Shown here piece by piece: positions 12,228-23,999 of a stretch of DNA of 43,412 nt. A model generated the notes under the pieces. It searched no databases. It was not told the origin of the DNA and saw nothing but the letters and a program-made list of their open reading frames with translations. The position numbers were made by a program, and so were the translations under genes. Source of the DNA: Dichomitus squalens LYAD-421 SS1 (Eukaryota > Basidiomycota > Agaricomycetes > Polyporales > Polyporaceae); NCBI RefSeq assembly GCF_000275845.1, contig NW_006766923.1, forward strand, positions 1 to 43,412, in the 5' to 3' direction. Every line of letters begins with the position of its first letter. Positions within the stretch are counted from its first letter, which is position 1.

Positions 12228-12645
12228 AGATGATGCGGTGAAGGCGATGTGCGCGGCGGCGCGGGCTGCATGTCGCGCAGAGGTGGAAGAGGGCTTCTGG
12301 GTCCAGGTGCGCTCGTGTCTGGAATTCGTCCGTCTCTGCTTCTGCTTTGCACCCTTTCGATCGACTGTCCCTGCAAGCCCGTCGCGCTATGTCTTGTCGC
12401 CTTTCGGTCATCGGCTATATACCTCCCGCTGTACGATGCACTGTACATGCCTGAACATCTTCTATGCTCGCGCTTTGCTGTTTCCCTCCTCGCTGTTGTT
12501 CGTGCAATCCTCCAACGCCTCAAATGTGTCACAAAACTGCTCGCGCTCTCGTCTTCGCCTGTACATAGCGTCGTCTATCCAGCCACAGCCCGGATGTCTG
12601 TCGCGTCAGTACATACCAATGGAAGTGTGCCCATAATCACAGATT
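12228..12645 (+). repeat. Duplicated block, copy B (tail-only copy)
   Basis: Diverged direct copy of 10862-11345. It begins at the equivalent of the last codons of the zinc-cluster gene (gatgcggtga) and continues through the presumed 3' UTR to agtacataccaat. No upstream coding sequence of that gene accompanies it, so only the tail was copied or only the tail survives. It contains no open frame of its own worth calling. Confidence 0.7.
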
Positions 12646-13463
12646 CCATCCGTCATCCTTCCGCCTGCCTTGCCATGGACTAGCCAATAGGTGCACCGGT
12701 TGGAGATCCTCGCTTTGTTCCGTCATGTCTACGAACCCTGCCCTTCTATTCTGCTCATACCCGCACGATTCCATGCGATGCCTCTGGGTTCTCACAGTTG
12801 GATCTACAATCCTGCCGTCGTCCTCGCCGTCCATGCCATGGGGGTGAGCGCCGATTTTGAGCGTTCGAGCACACGCGAATGCTCACAGCTTTTGCGTGCT
12901 CTGGTTTCGACGCTTGCATCCGCTTGATTAACACTCCGCTCACCGCTCAGGTTTCGAATACCTACGTGGTTCTTCCGGGTATGCGGGAGGTATGCGGCCG
13001 TCGTGAGCTCGGGTCGTATTTCGAAACCGGTACGTCTGGCCAAGGGGTTACGGTCGCTTCTCCTGACAACTTGAACTCGCAGATCTTCCCTTCCTTGCAC
13101 ACAAGGAAGACCAAGGCCGTGTATTCCGCGCTAACATAGCAAAGGCCGACATGTTGAGACGCGACGCCCACCAACGCTGTGACAGATGGGCTTCCTCACC
13201 TCCGCCTTGTGAGGCCGCATGTTGGATGGGGTTCCGTAAGAGCGGCCCCTTCTAGCCGCGCCCATGTGTGCGCCCTGGTCTTGCTGTGCACGCCCATCGC
13301 CATCCTTTGGCTGTCGATAGGACGCCCGTGCAGTGGGATGACTTACCTCGCCCCGCACAACATCTTGAACTCAGACCTGGCTTCCTGTCCTATTCGTCTC
13401 TGTATTCCGACCCGATTCTGACCGCCCCTTCCTAACCCCGTGAGGACCGACCCGGTGACTTTG
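12646..13463. other. Intergenic, nothing recognised
   Basis: Between the duplicated tail block and the SDR start I see no conserved motif on either strand. The short open frames do not join across introns into anything recognisable. The promoter of the SDR gene must lie here but shows no clear TATA element. Confidence 0.5.
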
Positions 13464-14993
13464 ATGACTTCGACCTGGAACCAATACTTTCCGCCGAAGC
13501 CTGAGTGGTCGATAGACGACGTTCCGGATCAGTCTGGCAAGGTGTTTCTAGTGACCGGGGGAAATACTGGCCTGGGTGCGTCCACCGTCCATTGAGCGCG
13601 GTGCCTGGCTGTATCGAAGATGAAACCTTGCTCACTTTGCGGTTATCTGTCGGAAACTAGGGTTCGCAACAGCGAAGGTGAGGATCGCGAGCAATAAGAG
13701 CTCAGGTGACGACCGGTAGCCCCGCGGAGATGCTCACGTCTGGTCACTTGGCAGGTGCTGCTGGCGCGCAACGCCAGAGTGTATATCACTAGCCGGGATA
13801 GGGACAAGGGGAGGCGGGCAGTCGACGAGCTGAGGAAGATATCCGAGGCGATACGTGTCCTGCACCTTGACCTGTCGGACTTGTATTCGGTGCGAAGGGC
13901 GGCAGACGAGTTCATGAGGTGTGTCCGTTTGTGGCTTAGCGTTTGTGATACGTTGAGCAGGTTGAATGACCGCATGACGGCGTCAGCAAGGAACACCAGC
14001 TGCATGTCCTCATCAACAACGCGTAAGCTCTCGCCGTAGCTCTAGGAACCAAAGCTAAACTCACGGTCGTTTAGCGGGATCATGAGCTCGCCAATAGTGT
14101 TGCTCACGAGACAGAGATACGACCTTCAGTTTGGGGTCAACGTTCTCGGTCATTTCTATCTCACGCAACTGCTGCTGCCGGTGCTGCTCGCTACCGCTAG
14201 AGCGACGGGACAGAAGGTCCGCGTGATTAACTACTCTTCCTTATTTGGTCCGGATGCCCGTATAGACTACACAACGCTCATGGATGGCCCCGTACGGAGA
14301 AAATGCTCGCCTGCACAGCTCTATAGGCAATCCAAGCTGGTGGGTGATACTTACCTGCATCTCCTTGTTGCGGCTGGTTTCGTATGTGTTGACGTGCATG
14401 CAAATGAATGAATCTGACAGGCCAACCTGCTCTTCGCACTCGGGCTTGCAGAGCAATATGGCGAGCAGGGAATCGTCTCGAGTGCAATCAACCCGGGGAA
14501 TGTCCATACAGGCCTCTCGCGACACACGGGAGCTGTTACTGCATCAATATGGGTGTGTGCACAGAGTTATTCACTGTCGACTACAGATTTAAGGAGAAGT
14601 AATGATTTACTCTCTTCTTTGTAGGACATGTTCTCGCACAGTGTTTCGAAAGGCATACTGACGCCGTTATTCGCCGCGACCTCTCCCAAAGCAGATCTGC
14701 TTAACGGTAAAGTGAGTAATGTCGTTCCTACGTTGACAAGTTCATCGTATTGAATTTTGTGTCATAAACAGCTCCTCATTCCATGGGCGCGACTAGGACA
14801 GGTCCCGGCGAGCGTCCTTGAGCGTTGCGCTCAGGAGAATCTCTGGGATTGGCTCGAAGCCCAGACCGACTGCTTTGAGCGAATGAACCACGCCAAGTCG
14901 GACTCGACTGTGTTCCTCGAACATGGCATTGACAACGTCTCTGTAGTTTCCGTTCATTCCAAAGTGGCTGAGAACGAGGCCTTGTTAATCTGA
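13464..14993 (+). CDS. Short-chain dehydrogenase/reductase (RDH/WWOX-like)
   Basis: NAD(P)-dependent oxidoreductase of 344 residues with a Rossmann fold; substrate unknown. Exons: 13464-13575, 13661-13677, 13755-13918, 13987-14022, 14075-14339, 14421-14552, 14625-14711, 14772-14993. The cofactor motif TGGNTGLG is at residues 31-38 and is completed by a 17-base microexon. LDLSD follows, then NNAG. The serine pair in NYSS is near residue 164 and the catalytic YRQSK is at 193-197, so the catalytic set is complete. The pattern INPGNVHTGL downstream is typical of fungal retinol-dehydrogenase-like SDRs. It ends 283 bp from the convergent mannosidase gene. The C-terminal exon after the LNGK splice is the least certain part. 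Confidence 0.85.
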
Positions 14994-15276
14994 CTGACCG
15001 TGACGGACAGTTTAGCATGCGTTGATTGTATAAGACCTGGTACAATGTCTCGAGTGCGAGTTATGGTCGGGTATATAACAATGGTTCAGAAGACCTCTGG
15101 GGTCCTGCTATGGCCGGAACAACCCAGATAATGATACATCAAGAAGGACGTGTTGCACAGAGCCCCAGAGCACGTATCAGAGCACAAGAACAGAAAAAAA
15201 TGTATGTCAAACGAGACAAGCAACGAGCGTCGAGACACTTCCCTTCGGGCAGTGTCCATCAGCACCACACCACCCC

Positions 15277-18200
15277 CTAGACAGTGTCAAACCCGCCCGT
15301 AGACAGACTCGGCGGCAGCGCGTCCGTCCCGTTCCCCCCACAAGTCACGTTGATGTCGTCCGTGAGCGTCAGCTCGACCGTCGACCCCTTCTGGAACACG
15401 TCCCAGTCCAGGAAGCAGTTGCTCTTCGCGGGCACGCCGTCGATCGTCACGTTCTGCACGAACACCGTGCCGCCCGTGCCGTTCGCGGGGTTCCCGACGA
15501 AGTTTGTCGCCTTGATGGTCGTGGTCGTGTTGAAGACGGGGTTGAAGAACGAGATGGAGGGGAAGTACGGGGACGAGAGGAGGTACTGGCGCGTCGCGGG
15601 CACGGGGTAGAGGCCGGCGAGGTAGGAGACGACGTAGGAGCCCATCGCGCCCGAGTCGTCGTTTCCTGGCAGCCCGTTCGTCGCGGTGCTGAAGAATTGG
15701 GAGATCACTTGGCGCGAGGTCTGCGTGGAGCGGCCGGGGGCGTTCGCGTAGTGGTACATGAACGGGATCTGCTGCGAAGGCTCGTCGGTGGAGTCGAAGT
15801 AGCTCTGCGGACGCGCGGTTGGGTCAACAATAGAAAGGAGATGCAGGGATGCGTGCTTACGTTGTTGAAGATGAAGTCAAGGCGGTGTATGAAGTTGTCG
15901 TTCCCCCCCTGCAGCTCAATCAACTTCGCAGTATCCTGCGGCGCGAATTGGGAGTACTGCAAGGCCACGACAGTCAGCTCCCCAGCCCTGCACACACACC
16001 CCAAGCCCAAGGCACATACCACGATCGGCGACGACTCGTAAAACCCGTCCGTGTTCGTATTGAACAAGAAGCAGTTCGACCCCGTCGGGTCGTGCACGCT
16101 GCAATGCCTCGGGTCCGTGCTCCCGAAGCTCCCGTTCTGGAACCGCGGCTGCACGAAGCCCACGATCTGCGCGTCGTCCACGCCCGGCACGGTCACGTTC
16201 GGGTCCCAGTAGTTGACGAAGTTGCCCGCGCGCGCGGCGTACTTCCGCGCGTCGTCGTTCTTGTCGAGCAGCTTGGCGACCTGCGAGATCGCGAAGTCGC
16301 CGAACGCGTACTCGAGCCCGCGCGACACCTGCTTCGTGTTCGCGCCCCCGGGCTCGATCAGGTCCTGCGGGATGTAGCCCGTCGACTTCCACACGTTCGC
16401 CTGGCGGCCCTGCAGGTTCCAGTCCGGCGGCTGGTCCTCGGCGTCCGCGAGGAGCGCCTGGTAGAGCGCGTCGGCGCTGACGTTGAGGTCCGCCGCGTGC
16501 TCGGCGTACTTGACGAAGAACTCGCCGAGGATGGGGTCGCCGTCTGTCGTGCAATACGAGGTCAGGGCGCGGTCGCGAGGGAGCAGATCTACGAGACAGA
16601 GACGCACTGCTGCCGCCCTGGATCCACTGCTGCGCGGTGGCCCCGCGGCACTCCGGGAGCCAGCCCTCGTGCTGCTGGATGTTGATCATGCCGCGGATGA
16701 TGCGCGCGAACTCCTCCGGGTCGTGCAGGGACATGATCGGGTACAGCGTGCGGAACGTGTCCCACTGTAGTGCGTCCGGAGCCCGTCGTCAGCCGCGCGC
16801 ATACAAATACAAGGAGCGAGCGCGCGACGCACGTTGCAGTAGAACGAGTCGTAGTACGGCTCCGTCGAGTTCCACAGCGGGTTCTCGCCCGAGTCTGTAC
16901 GCGCATAGCAATCGTGTCGTCAGCGCCCCCGTCCTTCGCGACAAGGCAAACGGAGGAAGCAAGAACACGCACAGTCCGCAGGCGAGATGTGCGTCCGGTA
17001 CAGCGACGTGTAGAACAGCGTGAGAGTGTCGCTGTCCACGCCGTCCGTCTCCACCTGCACCCTGCCCAGCAGCTCGTTCCACGCCTCGCGCGTCGCCCCG
17101 CGCACGCCCTCGAAGTCGAAGTCCGGGATCTCCGCCTCCGCGTTCGCGCACGCCTGGTCCGTCGAGATGAAGCTCATCCCCGCGCGCACGTATATCCCCG
17201 TCTCGCCCCCGCTCCCCGCGCCGTTCGTGCCGAAGCCGAGCAGCGCCCCGAGCTCGGAGCGGTACCCGGTGTACTCCTGCCCGCCGTCGACCATGCCGCG
17301 GATGGGCGAGTTCCCGAGGTAGGTGCCGAACTCGACGGGCGCTCCGAGGTCGAAGCCGACGCCCTTGAAGTCCATGCAGGTGTACACGCGGTAGATGCCG
17401 GGCCCGAAGGAGGCGGCGTACGTCGAGCCTGCGGTGACGCGCGCGGTGGTCGGGTCGATGTGGACGATGGGGAGCGTGTTGGACTGCTGGCCGTCGTTGG
17501 TGACGTCGACGACGAGGCGGGGGGTGTTCGTGTTGGCGGGGAAGGTGTACCTGCCGGCGCGAAGGGAGGTTAGTGCATTGGCGGGCGGGGCGGAGGACAA
17601 GCGGGGCGAGGAGAGATGCGCACCTATGGAGAGCCGTGCGCTTGGTAGCGGTCAGCTCGACGCGGATTCCCGTGCTCTAATCACCGCGCACACGTTCAGT
17701 TTCGCGGTCAGAGTTCCCGCCGAGGCCTCACGAACCCCAAAAGAAAGACACGCACGAGATTAGAGGCAAAGTACCCTGGCTCCGCGACGTCGTCGGGCGA
17801 TCCTGCGGGCACACGTGTATTTCAGCACGGCCCCGCGGCCACGCAGCTCGGAAACGACACGCACCGTCGGCGAGGAGGTTGCGCTTCACCTTGCGCGAGT
17901 TGATGTCGCACGGGCACACCTCGAAGCGGTCGTCCGCGCCCTCGCCGCACGAGGCGAACGGCCACACCTTGAACACCGAGAGCGGGACGGACTGCAGGTC
18001 GGATGAAAACACGCCAGCGGGCGCACGCTCATGGTCAGCGCACGCAAGCAGGCGGATCGGGGGAAGGGGAAGGGAAAGCGGAAGAAGGGAGACGTACGCC
18101 GCCGGTCCCGTCGTCGTGCAGCTGCGAGAAGCCCGTGGCGGAGAAGGCCGGGTTCGCGTCGTACCCTGCGTGCTGTCCGTGCGCGAGCGGGCGGTCAGTC

Positions 18201-18646
18201 CCCCCGTTTGCAACGATAGCGATCAATGGCTAATAGTGATGTCTCCTACTGACGTTGTCGCCCGAGTCGGTGTCCATCCCGACCTTCACCATCCCGTGCG
18301 GGAGCGTAACGCCTACATCCCCGCACCCCGCACCCCGCACCCCAGCCGGTCAGAACCCGCACGCAGATATATAGCACCCCAAGGGCGTGCACGCACCTGG
18401 GAACGCGTGCCCGCTGCTCGTCGTGCCGATGAACAAGTCCACGACGCTCGCGGGGTCCGGCACGGGCACGTCCGCGCGCCGCCCGAACCAGTTCTTCGCG
18501 CTCCGCGCCGCGTCCTCCTCGACGTGCATCTGGCTTTGGTGCGCGTGGCGCGCGTGTGGGTGTGTGTGGGCAGAGTGCGCGCACACGAGCGTCGCGAGGC
18601 CCGCGAGGGCGACGAGCACGCGTACGGGGGCCGAGCGGGTCAGCAT
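15277..18646 (-). CDS. Secreted GH92 alpha-mannosidase, intron-poor copy
   Basis: Exo-acting, calcium-dependent alpha-mannosidase of family GH92, probably cleaving alpha-1,2-mannose from N-glycans or mannoproteins outside the cell. Predicted 851 residues. Exons in coding order: 18646-18397, 18312-18254, 18172-18098, 17991-17865, 17802-17756, 17676-17624, 17550-16973, 16894-16833, 16764-16608, 16543-16020, 15956-15861, 15804-15277. A signal peptide covers about residues 1-23 (MLTRSAPVRVLVALAGLATL). Family landmarks: VVDLFIGTTSSGHAFPG, HGMVKVGMDT, GFSQLHDDGTGG, QHEGWLPECRG, and GNDD at 723-726, which supplies the catalytic aspartates. Length and domain order are complete. It is clearly more GC-rich than its paralogue at 30317 and lacks seven of that gene's introns. 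The exact specificity cannot be read from sequence. Confidence 0.93.
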
Positions 18647-18743
18647 CTTCGAATTCGCCGCAGTGCCAGTAAGGAGTGTGCGAGGGTCCGACGGTGAGGG
18701 GCCTCTCTGTGTCGCTCTCCTCCGTGCCCCGCCCCGGCTGCTT

Positions 18744-18749
18744 CTTATA
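18744..18749 (-). promoter_or_regulatory. TATA-like box of the intron-poor GH92 gene
   Basis: TATAAG on the minus strand, about 100 bp upstream of the chosen ATG, in otherwise GC-rich DNA. Position fits a core promoter with a short leader. Confidence 0.45.
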
Positions 18750-20264
18750 CGGGCTCGGGTACGGTTGCGGGCTCGCTCGCGGCATCTTCTCAGCGCGGGC
18801 TCGGACGCATATGTAGGTAGAGATGGAAGCGGAAGCGAGCATAATTCGGTGATGCGGGTTTCCAGCGCCCGTGGGTGATTCACGAATCATGATCGCACGT
18901 AGGAGCGCACGCGTGCCGCCGGCGGGCAGCGCGGCGAGCCTGGAGAGAAGAGGAAGACGGGGATCAGGCGACGGGGGGGCTGGGGCTGCTGATCGCGCAT
19001 CTGTCGCCGACGGCCTATTTTCGCAGGACGGTGCGCGTGGTCGCGCGCCAGGTGATCCTCCTCTCGCTTCGGAGCGCGATGACACCCATCCTAGTACGTT
19101 CTGCTCTTCGAGGGCAGGTAAGTAGTACTGGGCAGGCGCGGTGTTTGAGCGGTAGGATGGGTGTCGAAGTGGCCCAGAAGGCGGTCACGACGTCGACGTC
19201 AACATGGACGGTCTCACAGAAAGGGCTGTCGGCGGTGGGGCGTCGCGGAGAGAGACGCGGGTGGACGACGTTCTGCGGACGTACAATGGACCGCGCGAGG
19301 GTGCTCGTTACGGTACGCTCACTCCAGTCGGCGTAATGAAAGAACAAGAGCACACCCGGTTTGGAGGTCTGGAGCACAGATTGGGCACGAAGGTGAGGTC
19401 AAGAGGAAGAGCGGAAGCGGCAGGACGGGGGTCGGTCGGGAGATCAGAAGGAAAAGAAGCTGTATGGGGCATGCGTAAACGACGTCGGGGGGCGCCGCCT
19501 GACTCGCGCGACGGCCGCTCGTGACTTGGGATATGCTACGAGAGGCTGCTTCGACCAGGGGCAAGTACGACGTACGTCGGTCATGCTCGCGAGGAAGAGC
19601 AGGGGCCTGAAGAGGGCACGAGAGGGCCTTCTGATGCCCCGGACTTGACGCGCGCCGATGGGAGCGCCAAAAAGGTGCTTCGCTATCAGTGAGGAGAGCA
19701 GTTAACTCTGCGAGCTCTGCGAGCTGCGGAGTGGGAGCCTTGTGGGGATCAACAGGAGGCAATGACTGTTGGGGCATCATACAAAGCATACCTTCTCTTG
19801 ATGGCAACCCAGTAGCCCAAGGGCCGCACCGCACTTACCAGACAACGAGACTTCGATTAATCGCAGACAGCAGCCCGGCGGGACACGATCAAGTCCACAG
19901 GCGGCAGCAGCAGCAGCAGCAGCAGCAGAGAAAGACGAGAGTGCAAGCCAGCTCATCAAGCGCCCAAACAACGCGTGACGTCACCGCCACCTGATCTGCG
20001 TCACTCACTTTCCATCAGTCACCCGGCTGCATGCGATGAGGCGGAAACGCTTTTATTCGGTCACCATAAGCTACCGCGGTCCTTGAGTACAAGCACCCCG
20101 CGGCATACTCAGAAGATGACCGCCCTGAGATACCCCGGCCAGGCCATTTGCTTGATTGTTCGAGACGTCCCTAGTATGCCAAACGATTCAACATCTCAAG
20201 CGTCAGTTGAAACCTCTGCGGTATCCCTGACCTCTCTCATTACCCGCTGAAACCCCGCTATTGC
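18750..20264. other. Intergenic, nothing recognised except a CAG microsatellite
   Basis: No protein motif could be followed in any frame. Upstream regulatory sequence of the GH92 gene is expected in the first part. An eight-unit CAG run lies at 19905-19928. Confidence 0.5.
19905..19928. repeat. (CAG)8 microsatellite
   Basis: Eight uninterrupted CAG units. The frame that reads polyQ has no recognisable protein around it, so the repeat is treated as noncoding. Confidence 0.9.
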
Positions 20265-20812
20265 CGACCAATCCTTCCGGTAAGTCCTTGGAACCTTCTA
20301 TATCATATAGGGGCCCATAAGCCTTCTACTTCTTCTTGCCTCAGGTCCTTCTCGCCTTTCGCCAGCACGGTCTTTCTTCTGTCCATATCCAAGCGTTCTA
20401 GACTCGCTCACCAGGCGGCATTCTGCGCTTGAGTGAGGTTCTCGCCCCGTTTTCTAATCACTTTCTCGCATTGTAGCTTCCAAACGAGACGTCCCGATTC
20501 CGACCGCAATATAGTCCATAAGGCGTCCATAGATTCCCTTCTTTGCAGCGCCGATGTCCGTCTCGAGAATAGCGCGTCCCGCGCCCAGGGCTGTTCCCAG
20601 TCCGCCTCCTTCCAAGGGACCCCCTTCTTTGCCCATACGTCTCCGAGCTCACCCCAGACGTCTGCCTGGCCGCCTGCTTCGCTTCTGAACATGCTCTGAT
20701 TCATGGAGAACGTTACGATTTCACGCAACTGGCCACGTAGCAGGCTGCGTAACCACGTATCACGCAGTAGATTGATGGCGGAGCTCGCTAAGCTCTGTGT
20801 GTATGCAGTCAC
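20265..20812 (-). mobile_element. Relic of a retroelement-type ORF C-terminus
   Basis: The minus-strand frame ending at 20408 reads a Trp/Arg-rich sequence including LWTILRSESGRLVWKLQCEKVI and RKRGENLTQAQN. This resembles the 'LISESAYLIWKLRCERVI ... HNRW' segment found near the C-terminus of reverse-transcriptase ORFs that are abundant in agaricomycete genomes. Beyond the stop, in another frame, LERLDMDRRKTVLA continues the expected 'NARLxxDRxxTN' part, and LPEGLVGNSGV matches the expected final motif. The stop and frame change show decay. No reverse-transcriptase core, long terminal repeat or poly-A tail is visible. The assignment is from motif memory only. Confidence 0.5.
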
Positions 20813-20829
20813 GCAGTCATGTAACTGCG

Positions 20830-21313
20830 CACCAATGGTAAGTTGTAACTGGGGCGCCCTTCAGCAGGAGTTCGGCGAAGGGCAAGGCTCAAGTCTGTAC
20901 ATCCCGCAAAGCCCTTGAGTAGACTCGTTTTGCCCGCATCGATAACTGGATGGATAGTAGAGAAAATTTGGATCATAGTCGATCTACATTGCGCAAGGAA
21001 CGGACTTTGTCGTAGGGGCCACTGAGAACTTAGAACAGGATACTCGGCGTCGCTTACCCGACTCCGCGATTACACGACTGCACGCTTGTGTTGTAACTGC
21101 GAAAGCGAACGCGCGACTGCGTGCATGCATGCATGGCTACGTAGCCAGTCGCGTGCAATCGTCAACTCTCTGGATTCATGCGTCCGTCGTTCTCGCACAC
21201 ACCGCACATGGCCCTGAAGGCCAGCCTACAGTTGCAAGCGTACTCGAACAAAAAAAACTCATACAATACAGCAGCGTCAGCCGCGAGATACTACCCCCGC
21301 CTCGTTCAGTCGT
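20830..21313. other. Intergenic, nothing recognised
   Basis: Short AT-richer stretch between the retroelement relic and the 3' end of the transporter. It contains a gcatgcatgcatg run near 21122 but no gene evidence. Confidence 0.5.
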
Positions 21314-23800
21314 TCACAACGTGTACCTGAAGTCGGGCGCGCGGTCCCCCAGCCTCCGCAGCTCCTCCGGCGACAGCTTCACCCCACTCTCCTCCGCCGC
21401 CGTCAGCGCCGAGTCGCGCTGCGCGTTGATGCGCATGTACGATATCACGACAATCGGGAGCGCGACGAACCCGATCCCGACGAACATCAGCTCGATCCCG
21501 TCTGTCCCCATGCGCGCGCACGCGGTCAGCCGAACGGCGCACGAAGGAGGAGGGAGAGGCACGCACGTCCCAGTACGTATCGCGGCGCGTCCTGCGTGCG
21601 GTAGATGTTGCTCGCGATCGCGCCCCCAAAGTTGCCGATCCCGATCTGCAGCGCCATCCCCACCCCGCGCTTGTAGTGCCCCGCGAGGTTGTTCCCGAGC
21701 CTGCGCCGTCCGTTCCCCCAATTTCAATCAGCGTCACGATCAGGACGCCTGTGTGCATGTGCGGGGTATGAGGGAAGGGGGGGGGGGCGGACGTACCATG
21801 CGACGACCCCGGGGAAGCCGGCGTACGCGCCCGCGACGATGAGGAACGTGCCAAAGTACTTCGGCCCGATGCTCACGTCCGCGATGTTGATTGCGAAGCC
21901 GACGAGGCAGAACACGAGCCCCGCGAGCACGAACGGCCACCGCTTCTTGATCTTGTCCGACCAGATCGCCCAGCAGAGCAGCGTCAGCGCTGTTCGGCGT
22001 CGCACGTTGTCGGCAGTCGCGGGTCAGCGTTCGGGCAGGTAACTCGAGCGAATGGATGTGGGGCACGTACTGGCGAAGACGTAGGGCGGGACGGTGAGCA
22101 GCTGGGAGATCGGGGTGCTGAAGCCGAAGCTTTCGGGAGGCCGAAGTCAGTCGTTGGCACCGAGTCCGATCATGGCTTCATTCAGTGGACGTACCCGTTG
22201 ATGATTGACCTACGCATTCAACCCCGTAAGTCAGACACGAAGGTGAAGGGCAGCGCATCGAGTGCACTTACGGCAAAAACAACGAAATGCCGTAGACTTC
22301 CGACAGGAAAGTCAAAATTAGACCACGCGCGCACGCACAAGTGGCGAGACGGCGGACTCACGCGGGGTGATGATGGACATGTACACGAGGATGTGCATCC
22401 ACACCTGCCAGTCGAGCAGGCACTCCCACAGGTGCCGCCACTCAAAGTGCTCCTCCTCCCCAACGGACGAGTTGTCGTACTCTGGCAGTCGACCCCACAT
22501 CAACACAGCACGAGTAACAAATCACAAAGAACGAAATCACTGCAACGTACTCTTCCGGTGGACGACCCACGCGCGCTCCTCGGGCGTCAAGAACTCCGCC
22601 GTGTGTGGGAAGTCGACCATGACTGTCCGTCCGATGTCACCATCTTCTCCCCCAGTGAAGTGAAGGCACGCGCGCACGCACCAAAGAACGAGATGAAGCC
22701 GACGACGACGGTCGCGAGCCCCTCGATGATGAAGATCCACGACCAGCCGAGCATGCCCGCCGTGCCGGACATGAACGAGATCCCGAACGCGAGCAGGCCC
22801 GAGAACGCGCCCGCGAGCGTCGCGCCCCCGAAGAACACGCCGACGCGGTACTGCAGCATGTGGCGCGGGTACCAGAGCGACAGGCTGTGTGCAGACGCGG
22901 GCGCATCAGCGTCGTGCGGACAATGCAGCAGTATGTGGGGGTGGCTGACTAGTAGACGACCCCGGGGAAGAGCCCGGCTTCGGCGACGCCGAGGCAGATG
23001 CGCGTGCCGACGAGCTGGGGGTAGCTGCATAGCGCGGAGGGAGGGAGGGGGCAAGGATCAGTCATCGACATGTCAGATCGAGGGACGGGTGGCGTTATAC
23101 TTTTTCACGAGGCCCATGAGCGTCCTGCAGCAGGAGGAGATTAGCGGTCGTTACGCAGATAGAAGGGCGTACGGGTGAGGAAAAGGGGCGTACATGATCA
23201 TGCCCCAGACGAGCGTGATACCGGGCAGCCATTTCGACGGGCGGAACTTCTTGAGGACGAGGTTGGCTGGACATTCGAAGAGGCAGTATGGCTAGATGCG
23301 GACGAATGCATGAGGTTTTGCGAGGACAATAGGAACCGTGCGGGCGTACAACAAAGTACATCGTCTATAGACGTATTGAGTTCAATACCTTGATTTCTAC
23401 CAGCTTACAGGAAGTGCTCACCAGCGCGATATTGTACTTGTTACCCGTCAAGTCCAGCTGCGTCGTGAGCCCCTGCAGCTTCGCGTTTCCTGGAAGCGGA
23501 TCATGCATCAGTCTCCCTCTGCTCCCCCTCCTCTCTTCTTCCGTTGAGCAGCCTTGGGCAACAGGTGCACTCACCAATATTCCCTCGGTCCAGGAACGAG
23601 CACAGATACATCAACGTCAGGATGGGCATAAGCCGCATGTCGATCTTCCTCCACAGCCTCTTCTCCTCCTCGGCACTCAGCGTCGGGGGCGGCGGCAGGC
23701 GGTCGTCCCCACCGTACGCCAGCTCCTTGCGTGACTTGACCGAATTCTCCTCCACCGCGGACTCCGATGGGACCTTCTCGATGCTCGCCTTCTCTGACAT
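21314..23800 (-). CDS. MFS anion:cation symporter (Dal5/Tna1-like)
   Basis: Plasma-membrane transporter of 504 residues from the ACS family of the major facilitator superfamily, whose fungal members import allantoate, nicotinate, pantothenate and related organic anions. Fifteen exons in coding order: 23800-23575, 23489-23422, 23364-23350, 23291-23194, 23124-23101, 23024-22950, 22884-22682, 22622-22551, 22481-22362, 22296-22272, 22209-22195, 22129-22071, 21989-21797, 21700-21567, 21501-21314. The first helix ends in the family signature DRGNIGNAKLQGL. A 15-base exon supplies TMYFV, then PYCLFECPANLVLKKFRPSKW, GLFPGVVYYLSLWYP and the C-terminal half through WLGNNLAGHYKRG follow as expected. All splices preserve frame. 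The substrate cannot be inferred. Confidence 0.88.
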
Positions 23801-23993
23801 TGCGCTACCGTGATGCTGTCCGATGAGGCTCGTTAGTGCGCTGTCGTCTCAGATCGAACGTTGCTTCGTGCAGTTCTTTCGATACGCGGAAATTGAACGG
23901 GTGTCCGCGGGAGTGCGGGGGGTTGGTGGGTGGGCGCGGGCGAACGAGTGAGCGAACGCGCGCGTACGTATTCAATCGAGAGTCCCGCGGGGT

Positions 23994-23999
23994 CTTATA
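23994..23999 (-). promoter_or_regulatory. TATA-like box of the transporter gene
   Basis: TATAAG on the minus strand about 195 bp upstream of the transporter ATG. The distance is acceptable for a fungal gene with a moderately long leader. Confidence 0.35.

Noticed and set aside
21306..21854. 182-residue minus-strand open frame over the transporter 3' end
   Set aside because: It is out of frame with the conserved transporter exons, which end at 21314 in another frame.
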